DNA from: Acanthacorydalis orientalis
Taxonomy: Eukaryota; Arthropoda; Insecta; Megaloptera; Corydalidae
Direction of reading: 5' to 3'
Length of the DNA: 64,000 nucleotides
Assembly: GCA_034766995.1 (NCBI GenBank)
Contig: CM068316.1
Coordinates: 12,573,500 to 12,637,499, forward strand
This document shows positions 13,072-25,081 of the stretch, one piece after another (within the stretch, counting starts at the first letter, position 1; the number at the start of each line of letters is the position of its first letter). The translations under genes were made by a program, and so were the position numbers. Under the pieces are notes generated by a model. That model searched no databases. It was given only the letters and a program-made list of their open reading frames with translations, and had not been told where the DNA came from.

Positions 13072-14025
13072 AACCATTCAAGAACTATACGTTTTTTTTT
13101 ACAAAACTTCTTGCTACTTCACGCATTAAAACATATATTTTATTTTTAAATCTTTACTGTCTAGTTTATCGTATCGTTCAGGATTTCAACGCACTTTATA
13201 AATCTTTATATAAAATGATTCGAATTTATGTTATTGCTCTTTACACATAATTTACACACAACGATTATTTTTTTGATTTTAACATATTTTATTTATTCTT
13301 TGTTATTTTTTTTTCAAACAAGAAACAAACATGACTCCTTAATAAGGAAATTTAGAGCATCAAATCCAATTTCTTCTCTTTGCTAAAATATAAATTTCAA
13401 CTTGACCTTACAAACATTAAGAAAATCTAAAATATTATTAATTTTATTTATTCTTAATATTCTTAATGCTTTATTTATTTAATTTCTACAACATTTTGAT
13501 TTTTCTTTAATTATAGGAGATTTGCTTAACAATAACTATTATCAACGTTGAGCTAGAAAAGGCAATCTAATTATTTAGCTAACAAAGAGCTCGCCACATA
13601 CGTATTAATTAAATTAATTTGTTTTTCAAACTAAGGGTTTTTAACCTGTAGACTATTTTTCTCAGAATCTCAGAAGAAATGTAAGGTAAATCTCAGAAAA
13701 GTGTATTTAATATGAATTGTTCATTGATTAATTTATGCAACAGCAAAAAGTGTCAATAGTCATTTGATTTTATAAGAGGTGTATCGGTAAAAAGAATATG
13801 TTCTTGAAGGATCCCTGTTTAAACCCTAGAAAATGAACATGTAAAATATACACGCATTCATATCCATTCGTATTCATAGAAATAGTTTGTTTTCTAAAAT
13901 GTAATATCTATTTTCACAAATGAATTATTTTTTTAGCCCACAGACAATAAAATGCGTATTTTTAAAAGTGAATTTAGTCAGAACTGTTTTGTGTTAAACA
14001 TACATATTTCAATTACATCTTGTAT
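13072..14025. other. AT-rich non-coding sequence, no gene seen
   Basis: Poly-T and poly-A stretches, with no ORF or repeat structure I can name. Confidence 0.65.
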
Positions 14026-14077
14026 CCATATATGTGATAAGTATTTTTCTGTACATGTTTAGTTGCATATTTAATGG

Positions 14078-14114
<37 letters not shown>

Positions 14115-14176
14115 AAGTGTTAATCACAAGGTATGCAACTAAATCTATACAAAAATATATTTATCACGGATATGCA
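14026..14176. repeat. Fold-back hairpin with a (TA)n loop
   Basis: The left arm at 14034-14068 (GTGATAAGTATTTTTCTGTA, then TTTAGTTGCAT) pairs with the right arm at 14134-14168. The inverse of the right arm reads GTGATAAATATATTTTTGTA, then TTTAGTTGCAT. The arms are about 80 percent complementary over 35 bases, and pairing extends weakly outward through CATAT. A TA/CA microsatellite fills the centre. It looks like a small MITE or fold-back element, with no coding content. Confidence 0.8.
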
Positions 14177-14713
14177 TAAAACAATTATTGTAATTGTAAA
14201 ATACAGTTTAATATACATTATCAATATTACGTATAGTTTTACCTTTTTTAAGATAAAATCTATTTAAATATCTTTACAAGCAAAAAAATGAATAAATGCA
14301 GCTTTGCAGATATAAATTATTTACTGAAGACAGGAAGTAAGATTTTATTTTCAAAGAAATGTCAAATTTCCATTTGATTTTTTAATACAAAATACATTTA
14401 TTTAATAGAACTGCAAATTTTGTAACTGTTCTAACACATTAAAATATATCTCACTTGTTTTTTCTACCTTATATGTAAAAATAAATTTTAACAAACTTCT
14501 GATTAAAAAAACATTAAATTTAACACATTGTTAATTATTCATAAACATTATAATACACCGTCTTTATTCTACTTCGTTACACTAAAAAAAACTCGATTTT
14601 TAAAACTTTTTCATTTTATTTATTCATTGTCCATGTGATATTTGTCCGTAAGGACTACAGAAGTATTGAAAGTAATTAGCTTTACCAATTTCGATCAAGT
14701 AAAATGTATATTT

Positions 14714-14719
<6 letters not shown>
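14177..14719. other. AT-rich non-coding sequence, no gene seen
   Basis: No ORF, repeat pair or terminus recognised. Confidence 0.65.

Positions 14720-14752
<33 letters not shown>
14720..14752. repeat. (TA)n microsatellite
   Basis: TA run followed by ATAATAATAATACATACACATACATAC. Confidence 0.95.
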
Positions 14753-14756
<4 letters not shown>

Positions 14757-14788
14757 ATAATAATACATACACATACATACTAGAAGGA

Positions 14789-14842
14789 TTGACCTGCTCA
14801 TTACGCTCACCAACCCCCGGGTTCGCTGCGCTCGGCTACTTT
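14789..14842. other. Abrupt G+C-rich patch
   Basis: CTGCTCATTACGCTCACCAA is followed by a CCCCCGGG core and GTTCGCTGCGCTCGGCTAC. It is the most G+C-rich 50 bases of the window, set in DNA of about 20 percent G+C. GGGTTCG loosely resembles a pol III B box, but no A box, tRNA fold or tail supports a SINE. I cannot name it. Confidence 0.5.
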
Positions 14843-14931
14843 TTAATTATAAGCATGTCTTGTAACCGAATGAAACAATAAACATATTTGAATATCATAG
14901 AAACCATATCTCAAACAAATAAGTCAACATC

Positions 14932-14934
<3 letters not shown>

Positions 14935-15003
<69 letters not shown>
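14935..15003. repeat. (TA)n microsatellite
   Basis: About 34 uninterrupted TA units. Confidence 0.95.
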
Positions 15004-15008
<5 letters not shown>

Positions 15009-15060
15009 AAAGTAACATATAAAAATTATTGTGACACTTTTTGGTTTTTAATATAAATTA

Positions 15061-15122
15061 AGCTCTCTCTCCTCTCAGCCCTTTTCCTCGCTCTTTCTTC
15101 CTCTCTCACTCCCTCCCTCTCG

Positions 15123-15153
<31 letters not shown>
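15061..15153. repeat. Polypyrimidine tract ending in (CT)n(TA)n
   Basis: About 80 bases of almost pure C and T (for example CTCTCTCTCCTCTCAGCCCT), ending in CT repeats and then TA. No exon follows, so this is not read as a splice acceptor. Its strand asymmetry could favour triplex (H-DNA) structure. Confidence 0.9.
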
Positions 15154-16844
15154 AACAAATGCATGGTATGTATATTAGGTATGTATTGTATATAGTGTAG
15201 GTGGGGGTGTAATATTGTAGATACAAACCTAACAGATATAAAAATCTATATATAAATCAGATGGATATCCTTAGATGGCAGCACAAACTAAAAATATTGT
15301 TTTCGTCTTGATTATTGTTTATATTTCATGCTAACACGTACACATCATTTCATTTTATTTTCATGAAATCGATTTTGTCATTCAACCTTTGTGTATTTTT
15401 ACAAAGAAACATATTTTCTTTTTTATTTTTCATTTATCCATTCTGATGACAATTTGTGTATTTTAAGCAATTGTCATAATTTATATAGTTTCTATCTTTG
15501 TTTCTTGCATCTGAGCTGAATTCTGCAGCCTTCCATTCATTTTACGAGCGTTGTACGCATAACAACTCCGCTCATATCTGAAATGTGTACAAATAGAGAT
15601 AAATACATATAGCGCAACGAACAGGTTTCATGCATTTGTAAACAGATCGCTGTGAATTTTGATATGTTGAAGTTTTGTATAACAACGAGCAACCCTTATT
15701 ATAGAAAACCTGATTTCTTTGGATTATTCTTTTTCATTTTATATTCATTCATTTGAATAATATGAATGGCGTGCATATTTATATAAATATATATTGCGTG
15801 CAAATAAGACACAATTCACAGTTTGCAATCAGAAAAATTTTAATTTTTTGAATAGCAAAATAATGTTTATAAAACTATTAATGGTATGAAAGGGAAAACA
15901 ACTATTTGTAAAAAATATTATTAAATAACTGGAAATTTAACGAAGTAAAACATTATTTACTTTTTACAAGTAAACTGAGTAAATAATTCTAAAGTGCATT
16001 TAGTAATTAAGCAAAATAGATATAAAGTAGGGCACCCAAGACTATTTAAAGATTTTGTAGATCTACGTACACTTTGTTTACGCAAGATCACATCCGAAAT
16101 AATTAATTTATTGTAATAGTTTTACAGATTATACACTTTTATTGTACCTCTTGCATATTCATACACCAAACTCTTCCACACACACACATAATTGAAAGTT
16201 TGTATATTTTTATCATTTGTTCTTCAATTTTTCGTATACATTTTAAATTAGATCATATAGTTTTTGCTAAGATTTATAGTTTATTTATAAAATGTCTTAA
16301 GTAAATAGAATTTAATAAAATGTGTTGGTGGTCTTCGTCTTTTTGAATCATCTCAGTATCTATTCTCAGCTACAGTTCTTTTAGAATTTTACTAAGATTA
16401 TTTAATCTGCAATATTTATAAATAATAAAACAATCAATATAAATTTACAAGTATTTAATACTGTAGGTTTTACGGGCAATATTTAGATCTCATACATTAT
16501 TACAGCACTCCAGTAATAGTTACACATTAGCTTTAAACAAGCTCTTTGTTTTACTATTTCATCGTACTATTTCTTATAAGAAAATTCAAACTGTTATTAG
16601 TTTTATTACTACTCATACGTATATGACATTCTCAGAGATGATTCAGAAAAAGCAGACCATAAAAGAAATGATTTCAAATTTATATCCAGTTATTTTTATG
16701 CCTCTGGCAGTTTTGTCTGTACTTTTTCCATATATTAAGATCAGATACTATGGGATCAAGTTCTTTTTATTTGTAAAACGAATAAAACTACTCCTCGATT
16801 AATTTCAATTTCATATCAAGTTTTTCACTTATTCAAAAAGTCTA
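15154..16844. other. AT-rich non-coding sequence, no gene seen
   Basis: Somewhat more varied composition at 15500-15720, but no ORF, splice-bounded block or repeat terminus. Confidence 0.6.
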
Positions 16845-16848
16845 TATA

Positions 16849-16887
<39 letters not shown>
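16845..16887. repeat. (TA)n microsatellite
   Basis: TA run of about 20 units. Repeated TATCCTGAA words lie just downstream. Confidence 0.95.
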
Positions 16888-16889
<2 letters not shown>

Positions 16890-17220
16890 TGAATTTTGTA
16901 TATCCTGAAAATTGTTAGGTATTGAAACCCAACAAAATTTCTTTGTATATTATACAGTCTAGGAAGTGTCTTATATTTGATTAATAATATTCAGAAGATC
17001 GTTGAGAAATAAAATAAATATTAGTGGGTTAATTATAGTGCTCAGCGAACGAGAATGAACTTACAATAAAATGAATTATATTTTGTTAAAGTAGTTTTCT
17101 CATTTTACAAATAAAAGTGTAAAAAATAAGTAAGAGACGCTAAATTTTGTTAACTTCTAAATTCCTTTATAAAGTAGTGTTTTAGTATTTCAACAATTTT
17201 AAGAAAATTCTAGTTCGTAT

Positions 17221-17253
17221 CTGTATATGTATGTATGTATCTGTATATGTATG

Positions 17254-17310
<57 letters not shown>

Positions 17311-17350
17311 TAATTACTTTATCCAGAAATGTATAAGTAATTGAAAATAT
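17221..17350. repeat. (GTAT)n(TA)n tract with adjoining hairpin
   Basis: CTGTATATGTATGTAT occurs twice, followed by a TA run to 17302. Immediately downstream ATTTTCAATAATTACTTTAT pairs with ATAAGTAATTGAAAAT across an 11-base loop, giving a short stem at 17303-17347. Confidence 0.8.
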
Positions 17351-17786
17351 GAATAATCAATGATAGAAGAGTTTTATTCATTATTATAAACAAATATGAC
17401 ATTGAAAATATAATTAAGGAATAGTAAATAAAAATATATAGATAAAACATATCTTTGTTGAATTGTAAAAAATGTAGGTTTTGTTATTAGCATAATGTTA
17501 TCGTAAATAGAATGAAAGGAATAAGTATATCGAGTTAATTGAAAAAAAAATAGTTTTCTGTTAGAATTTAAATGGCAAGAGTTATTCGCTATCTTATTTT
17601 ATAATAAATTTTTGTTTATAATATTCATTTGTTGAATTATTTATTTATAAGTGATTGGAAGTCTGACAATTAAATTCAAAGTTAATATTGAGACTGGTCG
17701 TAGCTGTTTTCACGATTTTTTTTTTATGTTTACAATAATACGACATTCTGTTGGTCTTTATCTTTTTAGATTAGTATCTCTTTTTC
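17351..17786. other. AT-rich non-coding sequence, no gene seen
   Basis: No ORF or repeat structure recognised. Confidence 0.65.
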
Positions 17787-17936
17787 ACTATTAGTTTCAG
17801 CATGGATATCTTTCTGCCGTTGATATTGATGGATAATTAGTCGTCAAGAACTTCAAGAGTAATTAGTTAGTCTTCAATATCTATCTGATGATGGAATTTG
17901 TGCCGAAACTAGTAGTAGAAAAGAGTATTGTTGATT
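17787..17936. repeat. Hairpin repeat family 2 (CCGAAACTAGT arms), copy 1
   Basis: CTATTAGTTTCAGCATGGAT on the left faces GTGCCGAAACTAGTAGTAG on the right. The inverse of the right arm is CTACTAGTTTCGGCAC. The middle contains near-repeats of TCAAGA, TAATTAGT and GATATC. The same terminal words recur at 30483-30547 and, more weakly, at 30641-30735, so this is a dispersed hairpin repeat and not a chance stem. Confidence 0.65.
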
Positions 17937-18277
17937 TAAAATAACAAAGAATAACAAGATAACGTAAAAACGTAGTCAGAGGTATAAAAACTTATAATTA
18001 TATTTATATTAACAATATGACTTAAATTTACAATTTACAAATTCGATTTCTTATAATTAATAAATACTAACTAAAATATAATATAACCTATAGTTAATTA
18101 TATCTGAAATATGCAGTAATATAAAATAAATTTTAGATTAATTTTCTATTATGATATGAAATTCATATCATTTAAGTTTCATTCGTATTTACTTATGAAA
18201 TATCATTTTGAATTTTTGAAGTATTTAATTTTTTAGCTTAGACCATTCATTTCACAAAATAATAAATCGTCTTTACT

Positions 18278-18283
<6 letters not shown>

Positions 18284-18332
<49 letters not shown>
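18284..18332. repeat. (TA)n microsatellite
   Basis: About 24 TA units. Confidence 0.95.
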
Positions 18333-18333
<1 letters not shown>

Positions 18334-19091
18334 CTGAAAAAATGTAGGAAATATATTTCGTAAATTTAATAAAGACTTTCTAAAAATTTTTTGTTATTCC
18401 ATTCGTGCTAGAGAATGATAAATATATTTTTATAATGTAGTCATATTATTGTTTTTCTTAATTACGTTTTGATTTCTGTTTTAATTACTAGTTATGTTAT
18501 TACTTACATTAATTAATAAGGATATTTTTCTGTGAAAAACCTATTTCATGTTCTAAAACTTTCATTGGAATATTTTTTTAATAAAACATTTCATATTGTA
18601 TCTTTATTTGTATTAGACATTAGACTATTTCGAAAATTAAAGTAGACTACTTTAAGTAATCTGTTTTCAATAACGTACAAAATAAATGTAACGTACTTAA
18701 CGCATTGTATTTAATGTTTGAAAATTTTGTTATTTAAAAATATATCTTATACGTCTGTTTCATCTCTGATGGAACCCTACATAACAAACCTAACTGTTGT
18801 AAATGGTTTGTCTATCCTTTTTACTCATTTTTACCCTTCGAATCGTAGGGGACGAATAACACAAACATACAGTTGTATATGCCAGTGAGTCTATTAATAG
18901 GTTAACAGAATAGACACTCATCCCCTTAGAACAATTTACTGTTTCGAGTTCATCCTAAATTCTTCAATAGGTTTTATACCTGCATCTGTTAATTATATAT
19001 TCTTTATACTGTTATAAATAAGTTCAGCATTGATATCAGTCTGTTATATGTTAACATTGAATAGTATGAATATAGTAATATGAATATAAGG

Positions 19092-19095
<4 letters not shown>

Positions 19096-19160
<65 letters not shown>
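19096..19160. repeat. (TA)n microsatellite
   Basis: About 32 TA units. Confidence 0.95.
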
Positions 19161-19166
<6 letters not shown>

Positions 19167-19444
19167 AATTATAGTTCATTTACAAGCTTTCTTATCAAGA
19201 AAAATTAAGAAAGAACTTTCTCTACATGAATCAAAAAATACATATCTAATGAAATTAAAACCTGTGTTATGTTTGTTTGATTTTGACTTTAGAAATATTT
19301 TTGATATTGTTGCAAGACTTATAAAATAAGTGGGCTGTAAATAAATAATTGAATCGGTTATTTAAAACATAAATTAAATATTAATTGAAAAAATAATTAA
19401 TATGTATTTAAGGTATATAAGTTGTTTATTTAATATTTTTCATT

Positions 19445-19447
<3 letters not shown>

Positions 19448-19499
<52 letters not shown>
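19448..19499. repeat. (TA)n microsatellite
   Basis: About 26 TA units. Confidence 0.95.
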
Positions 19500-19503
<4 letters not shown>

Positions 19504-19935
19504 CAGTACATCTATAATAAAATCATATAGAGGTTCTAGTTGTATGAAAATCTCTATATCCAAAGATTGTAAAAATATGAATTTTAAATTATTTATAATA
19601 ATAAAAATTATATTGTTTCCTGAATTAAATTAAAAATATTTTATAAAAATAACACTCTAATTTCAGAGGTGCTATTAAAATAATATCCTATTTTCTGTTT
19701 TAATGTTTATTTGTGAAAAGTACACTTATAAAATATATAACTAGATGTATTAAATAATGAGAGGGTGCGATACGCGGAAAAGAATCTAAATCCGTGGGTG
19801 AGGGTGTTACGAAGTTAAGTAGATAATTTAAAAATTACTGTTGATAAGTTCAAACATCCACATGTTTGTAGCGTACATAGTTTAAAGATCAAAATGATAT
19901 CATTGGTGAAATCCGGATTTCTTAAACTTTTCTCC

Positions 19936-20000
19936 TTGTACTTTATATCCTATATACTACTTTATACCTTGTACTTGTATCCTATATACTTTTTATTTTG
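19936..20000. repeat. Tandem duplication, about 30 bp unit
   Basis: CTTGTACTTTATATCCTATATACT is followed by CTTGTACTTGTATCCTATATACT with a short variable end. Two imperfect units. Confidence 0.8.
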
Positions 20001-20296
20001 GATGTCAATATATTTTTCTTTTTGTGCATATTCAAATCTGGTAATTGAAAAAAATACATTTATCACTTTTACTCATTTCTTTTGATGTAGAGAAGTACAT
20101 TTCTAATTTTATAATTAAATGATTCTCTACAAAAAAAATATACAAACGTTATTTACATGAATTGACTCTTCAATAGTTTTGTAATTAATTAAATAATTTA
20201 TTCCTATTATAATCACTACTTTTTCGTTCACGTCTTTGCTCGCATTTAATATACTGTATACATATAAAATAATTTATCAGAACAAATATTTAACTA

Positions 20297-20866
20297 GTAG
20301 GTTGATAGGAAAATAACTGCGGTTTGTTATTGTGAAATTAAATCTTAATTTTTTCAATGAAAGTGTCATTTTATCGTGTTCATGTTAATATTATTTTAAA
20401 GTGCATTTTTCGGTCTGTATTTTAATAACATCGACTTTGGTTTTATTATTAATTTTGCTTCAAATTGGGCTATGGAATTAATGATGAAAAATAAGCAAAT
20501 AAGAGCATTTTTTTTGTATGAATTCAAAGCCAGTGGTAAATCAGTAGAAACTACTTGTACACTAAACGATGCTTTCGATGTGGGTACTGTTAAGGAATGT
20601 ACGGTGCAAGGATGATTCCAAAAATTGATGGGGACAAGAGCTTTCAAGATGAAGAAGGTTGCGGACGAACTTCTTCAGTTTATAACGACCAACTGAAGAT
20701 GTTAGTTGAATCAGAATCACGTACAATAATTCGAGAGTTTGTACAAAAGTTAGGCGTTAATCATCCAATAGTTCTCGATCACTTAAAACAGCTAGGAAAA
20801 TCAAAAAAGTAAAAAGTTATATGATTTTGAAGGTTATAAACCGTAATTATTTTTCTACCAACCTAA
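20297..20866 (+). mobile_element. Internally deleted mariner, family 1, copy A
   Basis: The left end GTAGGTTGATAGGAAAATAA and the inverted right end TTAGGTTGGTAGAAAAATAA are terminal inverted repeats of the type seen in cecropia-group mariners and human Hsmar1/MADE1. TA precedes the left end (20295-20296), and the right flank reads TG, an eroded TA. Length is 570 bp against about 1.3 kb for a complete mariner. The transposase sequence stops just after the second helix-turn-helix and jumps to the 3' terminus. Copies B, C and D carry the same jump, so the deletion predates their spread. The element could only have moved in trans. Confidence 0.9.
20472..20812 (+). pseudogene. Mariner transposase DNA-binding domain only (SETMAR-like), broken
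   Basis: From ATG at 20472 the frame reads MELMMKNKQIRAFFLYEFKA, then a TLNDAF..GTVKE.TVQ block, the first HTH of mariner transposases. An in-frame TGA at 20613 replaces the Trp codon of QWWFQKF, and a net 4-base loss near 20631 shifts the frame. The second HTH continues as DEEGCGRTSSVYNDQLKMLV, then ESESRTIIREFVQKLGVNHP and DHLKQLGKSKK-stop at 20812. This is about 110 residues of a roughly 345-residue protein. The D,D34D catalytic domain is wholly absent. An intact relative would be a DNA-binding-only protein able to bind the family's own ends. This copy cannot make one without suppressing a stop and a frameshift. Confidence 0.88.
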
Positions 20867-21192
20867 TGCATATATTTCCATTAATTAACTAATTATTGCA
20901 CAACATGACTTTTTGTTTTAATAAAGATTGTTAATAAATATTTTTATTATTATAATAAACTTATTGATAAGAATTTTGCATCAAACGAGAAAAGTTGAAT
21001 TATTTATTCGTATAAAAATGTAATGAATAAATTAAAGACAGACATTTTTTACATAACATTTTACTATAAATTAATAATATTTTGGTTTACAAAAATGTAA
21101 ACAATAAAATAATGTTACAAAACACATAAATAATTAACTTGTGCATGTTTGTTTTTAATTAATATTATCTAACAGAATGGAAAATATGAAAT

Positions 21193-21237
<45 letters not shown>

Positions 21238-21744
21238 CATAAACAAACACACATATACAAGATAATTCTTGTATAATATAATATTTTTATAGCAGTGTTC
21301 TAAATAACACGAAGAACCCTTTAAATAATGTGCATTTTTAAAAACAGAAAAATTTAGAACAAACGAACAAATTTCTATACAAGAAAAAAATTATTCATAA
21401 AAGTAAAATTCGTTTCAAGGCAAATAAATCAAAAACTAACATAAAATTGATTCATGTCGATTTTAACAAAGATCTTTAAAATTAATCATGGACAGTTCGT
21501 TTTCCTGTTAATACTGTAACAGTTTTTTATATAATTTATGACGAACATTTTTAAAAAGCAATATTGGCCTAATGTGTTCTAAAAGAGTCAGTACTTCTTA
21601 TAACTGACAACTTATTTGGTTTGAATAAAACTTATTTTTCGTAATGTCATTTACTTCTCATTAATTTTCTTTTCCATTGAATTATCACATTTTTTGGCTA
21701 ACAAGCAATATAATCACCCAATTCTTATTAATTTTTAATTTCAA
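20867..21744. other. AT-rich sequence with one TA tract, no gene seen
   Basis: A TA tract lies at 21196-21235. The remainder shows nothing recognisable. Confidence 0.65.
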
Positions 21745-22060
21745 TTAGCCCCATTTAGAATGGCACAGAATCTCATCTACGGTGTTGTATGGGAAGTATC
21801 TGTAGATCATATCATTTCTACAACCTATCACAGAGTGCTACGTTCAGATATACATCTATTTCTCTCACTCACTCGACCTATTATATGTTCGAGCGATCGT
21901 GTACTGGGCAATGCCGCAAAACAAAAACGAGCATGGCCGGTCTGTATACAATGTTTGCGTTTAACAGCATGTTTTCGATATTATTTCTCTAATTGTGCGT
22001 TCCGCTTGTGATAGCTGCCACCACACATCTTCATATTTCGGTAAGTGATCGAATTTTCTC
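21745..22060. other. Island of higher G+C with overlapping open frames
   Basis: Markedly richer in G+C than its surroundings (GCATGGCCGGTCTGTATACA, GTGCGTTCCGCTTGTGATAG). Frames are open on both strands: an 83-codon + frame starting MAQNLIYGVVWEVSVDHIIS, and a 76-codon - frame (21961-22191) containing YEDVWWQLSQAERTIREIIS. Neither has a domain I recognise. The - frame has the more protein-like composition and could be a diverged exon or transposon piece. Composition alone does not establish a gene. Confidence 0.3.
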
Positions 22061-24420
22061 ATTATCTTGTTACAAATATCATATCTGTATTCATGTATAT
22101 ACGCATAAATAATATCAACAGAAACGTGTGACAGTTCATGGATTGTGATCTGAAACACGAGGTGCACAATATAATTTTTAATCTGATTCATTAGACATTC
22201 TGTTCTCTCATCTTCAAATCAGTACTAGACTTTTTTTTTATCGTACATTTGAATGTGATAATTCCAGAGTGACCTTGGTGTCTCAGACGTGTAGCTTTTG
22301 GCGTATCGTATTTACTCTAATGTTTTTTTTTTTGCTTTGAATGCGATTATAACAATAAATTAACGTTGCACACGCAAGTCGGATATAAACATATAATAAA
22401 TTTCATTATATGACGCATAAGAAAATTCTCGAATGTTTCATTATTTAATAAGAGTATTTTTTTCTAATTTTAGTAATTTGCTCTTTATCTAGAAAGGATG
22501 TTTGTATAAACATGCATGTGTCTTATTCAGGTATTATTTATTCAGTTACGTGGGTATTTTCGATAGGTTTTCTTTTTTCATTCTATTTTATCTGGAAGTA
22601 ATAAATAATTTTTCAGTTCAATTGAATTTTTTTGGGAATATTAGGAATATCGTTCTTAAAATTGTAAGTTTATTCATAAACATAAATTATATAAACTACA
22701 AATAATTAGTAAATCTTATATTAGGTTCCATGTATTGAATACAATTTAGTGTGTTCACTGATATGTGTATTTAGTTTTGTATAATTTTAAGTGCATTGTC
22801 TGAATTTAAAATCAAATTAGAATTACGTAATTATAAATTAAGCATAATTGAAAACTACAATTTGTTTTATGATTTTAAATTAAGATATTTTCTGATACGA
22901 AAACAGAAGAAATTAAGTGCATAAATTCATATCGTGTTTAAATTCCTCTTAGTTATATTTTTTCCGCGATTCAATTTCATGTAAAACTGTTTGTTTTTAG
23001 TAGAAAAAATAAACTTGTTTGGAGAATTATGTTCGAATTTTATAAGAATAAACATGTATTCGCAGAAATTTAGTAATGTTCTGTAATAATCTGGATTTTG
23101 ATGTAGAATTTTCCTTAGTTCTTCGTATCTTTTTCTATATAAATATCATTTTTATGAGGTTAACTATGTAGCAGTGAAATTATTTGATGAAGAAATTTAA
23201 TTTCTGTCGAGTGAGTTTGAAATATAGTTTTATAAGATGTGTTCATATTTTCATTTCAACACCAAATAATAAACATAACTTTGTGTTGTTATAACAACAA
23301 TACATAGAATATATGACTCATTTTATGTGTAATATCTATAAGAGAGTTGATATAATTGCTATTAAAACGCAGTTAAGTAGCAGTATGTATATACTCTAAA
23401 AATAAATATTTTATTTTCATGTTTAGACCTAACAATGCTTTTGTCGACAATTCGTGAAATGTTATTTTATAATAATACAATACTACTTGAGTAATTTTTC
23501 ATTAGGTTATAATTTTTCGGTCGAACTGGTATATTTTTTTATGATAATAAAAACCTACATTTCTCATATCTATGGTGACAAGAAATGTTTACTTTGTTAG
23601 CTCATAGTTTTTAAGTGTAATTCATTAAGTTTCGTTGTTAAATATTTTTTATTTTTAAATATATTATGTTGTAAAAACCGATAAATTGTTTTTTTTTCTA
23701 TTTTTCCGTCAATTTTGATGGGTTATGTACTAGTAATTATATATTAAACAAAAAGAAACTAGACATTAATTTAAGCTAAGTAATCCATATAAGATAAAGT
23801 TATGTACATTTTGTACATAATGTTTTGAAAAATTGAAAATTAAATTCGCTAAATTTCTCGTTATGTTGTATTTTCAAAATCAAAATAAAATCTATCTTAG
23901 TTATAGCGAGTATGGATATAACGAGTTCACTTTTGTAGTGAATGAGTGTTTACATTCATGCATATTTCCATCCAAACATTCATCTTTGTAACAAGCTGGT
24001 TTCACGGATATATCAAGCAAATCAAGTCTTTTCTGAGAACTTTATTTTTTGACTAATGGCGGTGTATCCTTTTTTTTGTAACAGGTAGAAGTTAATTTTC
24101 TACACATTCTCAAATATAAAAATGACTATGCATCTCTCTGTAATGTTCTTATTTTAATTAAAACCTAGCTAGTTATATAAAATGATGAATATGTTTGGAT
24201 CGTATCTAAACATTTATAATTGTGTCGTTTAAATTTGACATTTATCTGTTGTTCAATGTATGTATGTATTGCTTTATAATGTAATATATATTTGTATTTA
24301 TATACGAAAAGTCGAGAATTATATGAAATTTATCTATCACTTTTATATAACTAGTACCAGTTATTATCGGACCCATAATCCGTGCATCAACTGAGTTTGG
24401 CTGTATTTTTTTATTAAAAA
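22061..24420. other. AT-rich non-coding sequence, no gene seen
   Basis: Near 23893 a short TTAGTTATAGCGAGTATGGA, then TATAACGAG string recalls the subterminal words of pogo-like elements but is too short to call. No ORF or exon is supported. Confidence 0.6.
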
Positions 24421-24511
24421 AAAACAAACTAAAAATCTTACTTAATGCAAAAGAATAAATATTAAAAACAAACTAAAAATCTTATTTAATGCAAAAGAAT
24501 AAATATTAAAA
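24421..24511. repeat. Tandem duplication, 44-bp unit, two copies
   Basis: The unit containing AACAAACTAAAAATCTTA and TTAATGCAAAAGAATAAATA is repeated with a period of 44 bases. One C/T difference separates the copies, so the duplication is recent. Confidence 0.92.
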
Positions 24512-24875
24512 ATGAAATAAAAATTTACGCACATCTACTAAAAAAATATTTTACAGTAAATGTTTGGAATAGTGAATGATTATATACGTTTTGGTAAGAA
24601 AAATATTGGCATACATTCAATTTTTCTAACTAAATAGAATTAAAGTAGTCATTTTGTGTAATAAAACATATTTTTTGCATTTTTCAAAAAGAAAATCTTA
24701 ATTTTATCTTTGAATAATCTTAAATAATAATCTTTAAATAAAAACAGTTCTTATAAAACGTGCCATGCTATTAAAAACATAATATTTGTTGAACATTGTT
24801 TTTTTATCTTTACCAATCTACTACCGGATTAATGCCACTTTCGAAATTCTTCCAGTTTCAATAACACAGTAACTC

Positions 24876-24960
24876 AGTAGTTTTCAAACTTTCGTATTCC
24901 GTGTTCATCTAAAATGATAAATTATTTTTTGACACCTACTACAATTTCTTCGAGTAAAAT
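24876..24960. mobile_element. Possible hAT-like terminus (fragment)
   Basis: CAGTAGTTTTCAAACTTTCG, then TATTCCGTGTTCATC, resembles the common hAT start CAGTGGTTCTCAAACTTT. No matching right end, coding sequence or target duplication was found. It could be coincidence. Confidence 0.35.
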
Positions 24961-25081
24961 GAATTAGGTTAAAATTGTATAAAAATAAATAATTCAATAA
25001 CATTAGACAGGCTAATACTTTATTGGAAATAGGAAAACGATTTTAAAGTTTAGAATTATTTTTTTTTTATTTTGAAAGTTC

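Larger units (their letters stand above)
17937..20296. other. AT-rich sequence rich in long TA tracts, no gene seen
   Basis: Holds three long TA tracts listed separately and a block at 18770-18960 that is slightly richer in G+C, with no assignable content. A 63-codon hydrophobic frame at 19894 coincides with a local duplication and is not called. Confidence 0.6.

Noticed and set aside
15061..15139. Polypyrimidine tract as a splice acceptor
   Set aside because: It runs into CT and TA repeats without an AG followed by an exon-like block.
18770..18960. Possible SINE with a B-box-like TTTCGAGTTCATCC
   Set aside because: The B-box match is poor, there is no A box at suitable distance, and no tail or target duplication was found.
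20396..20647. 83-codon antisense ORF over mariner copy A (and the 91-codon antisense ORF at 63250-63525)
   Set aside because: Shadows on the opposite strand of the mariner HTH coding region, which explains their similarity to each other.
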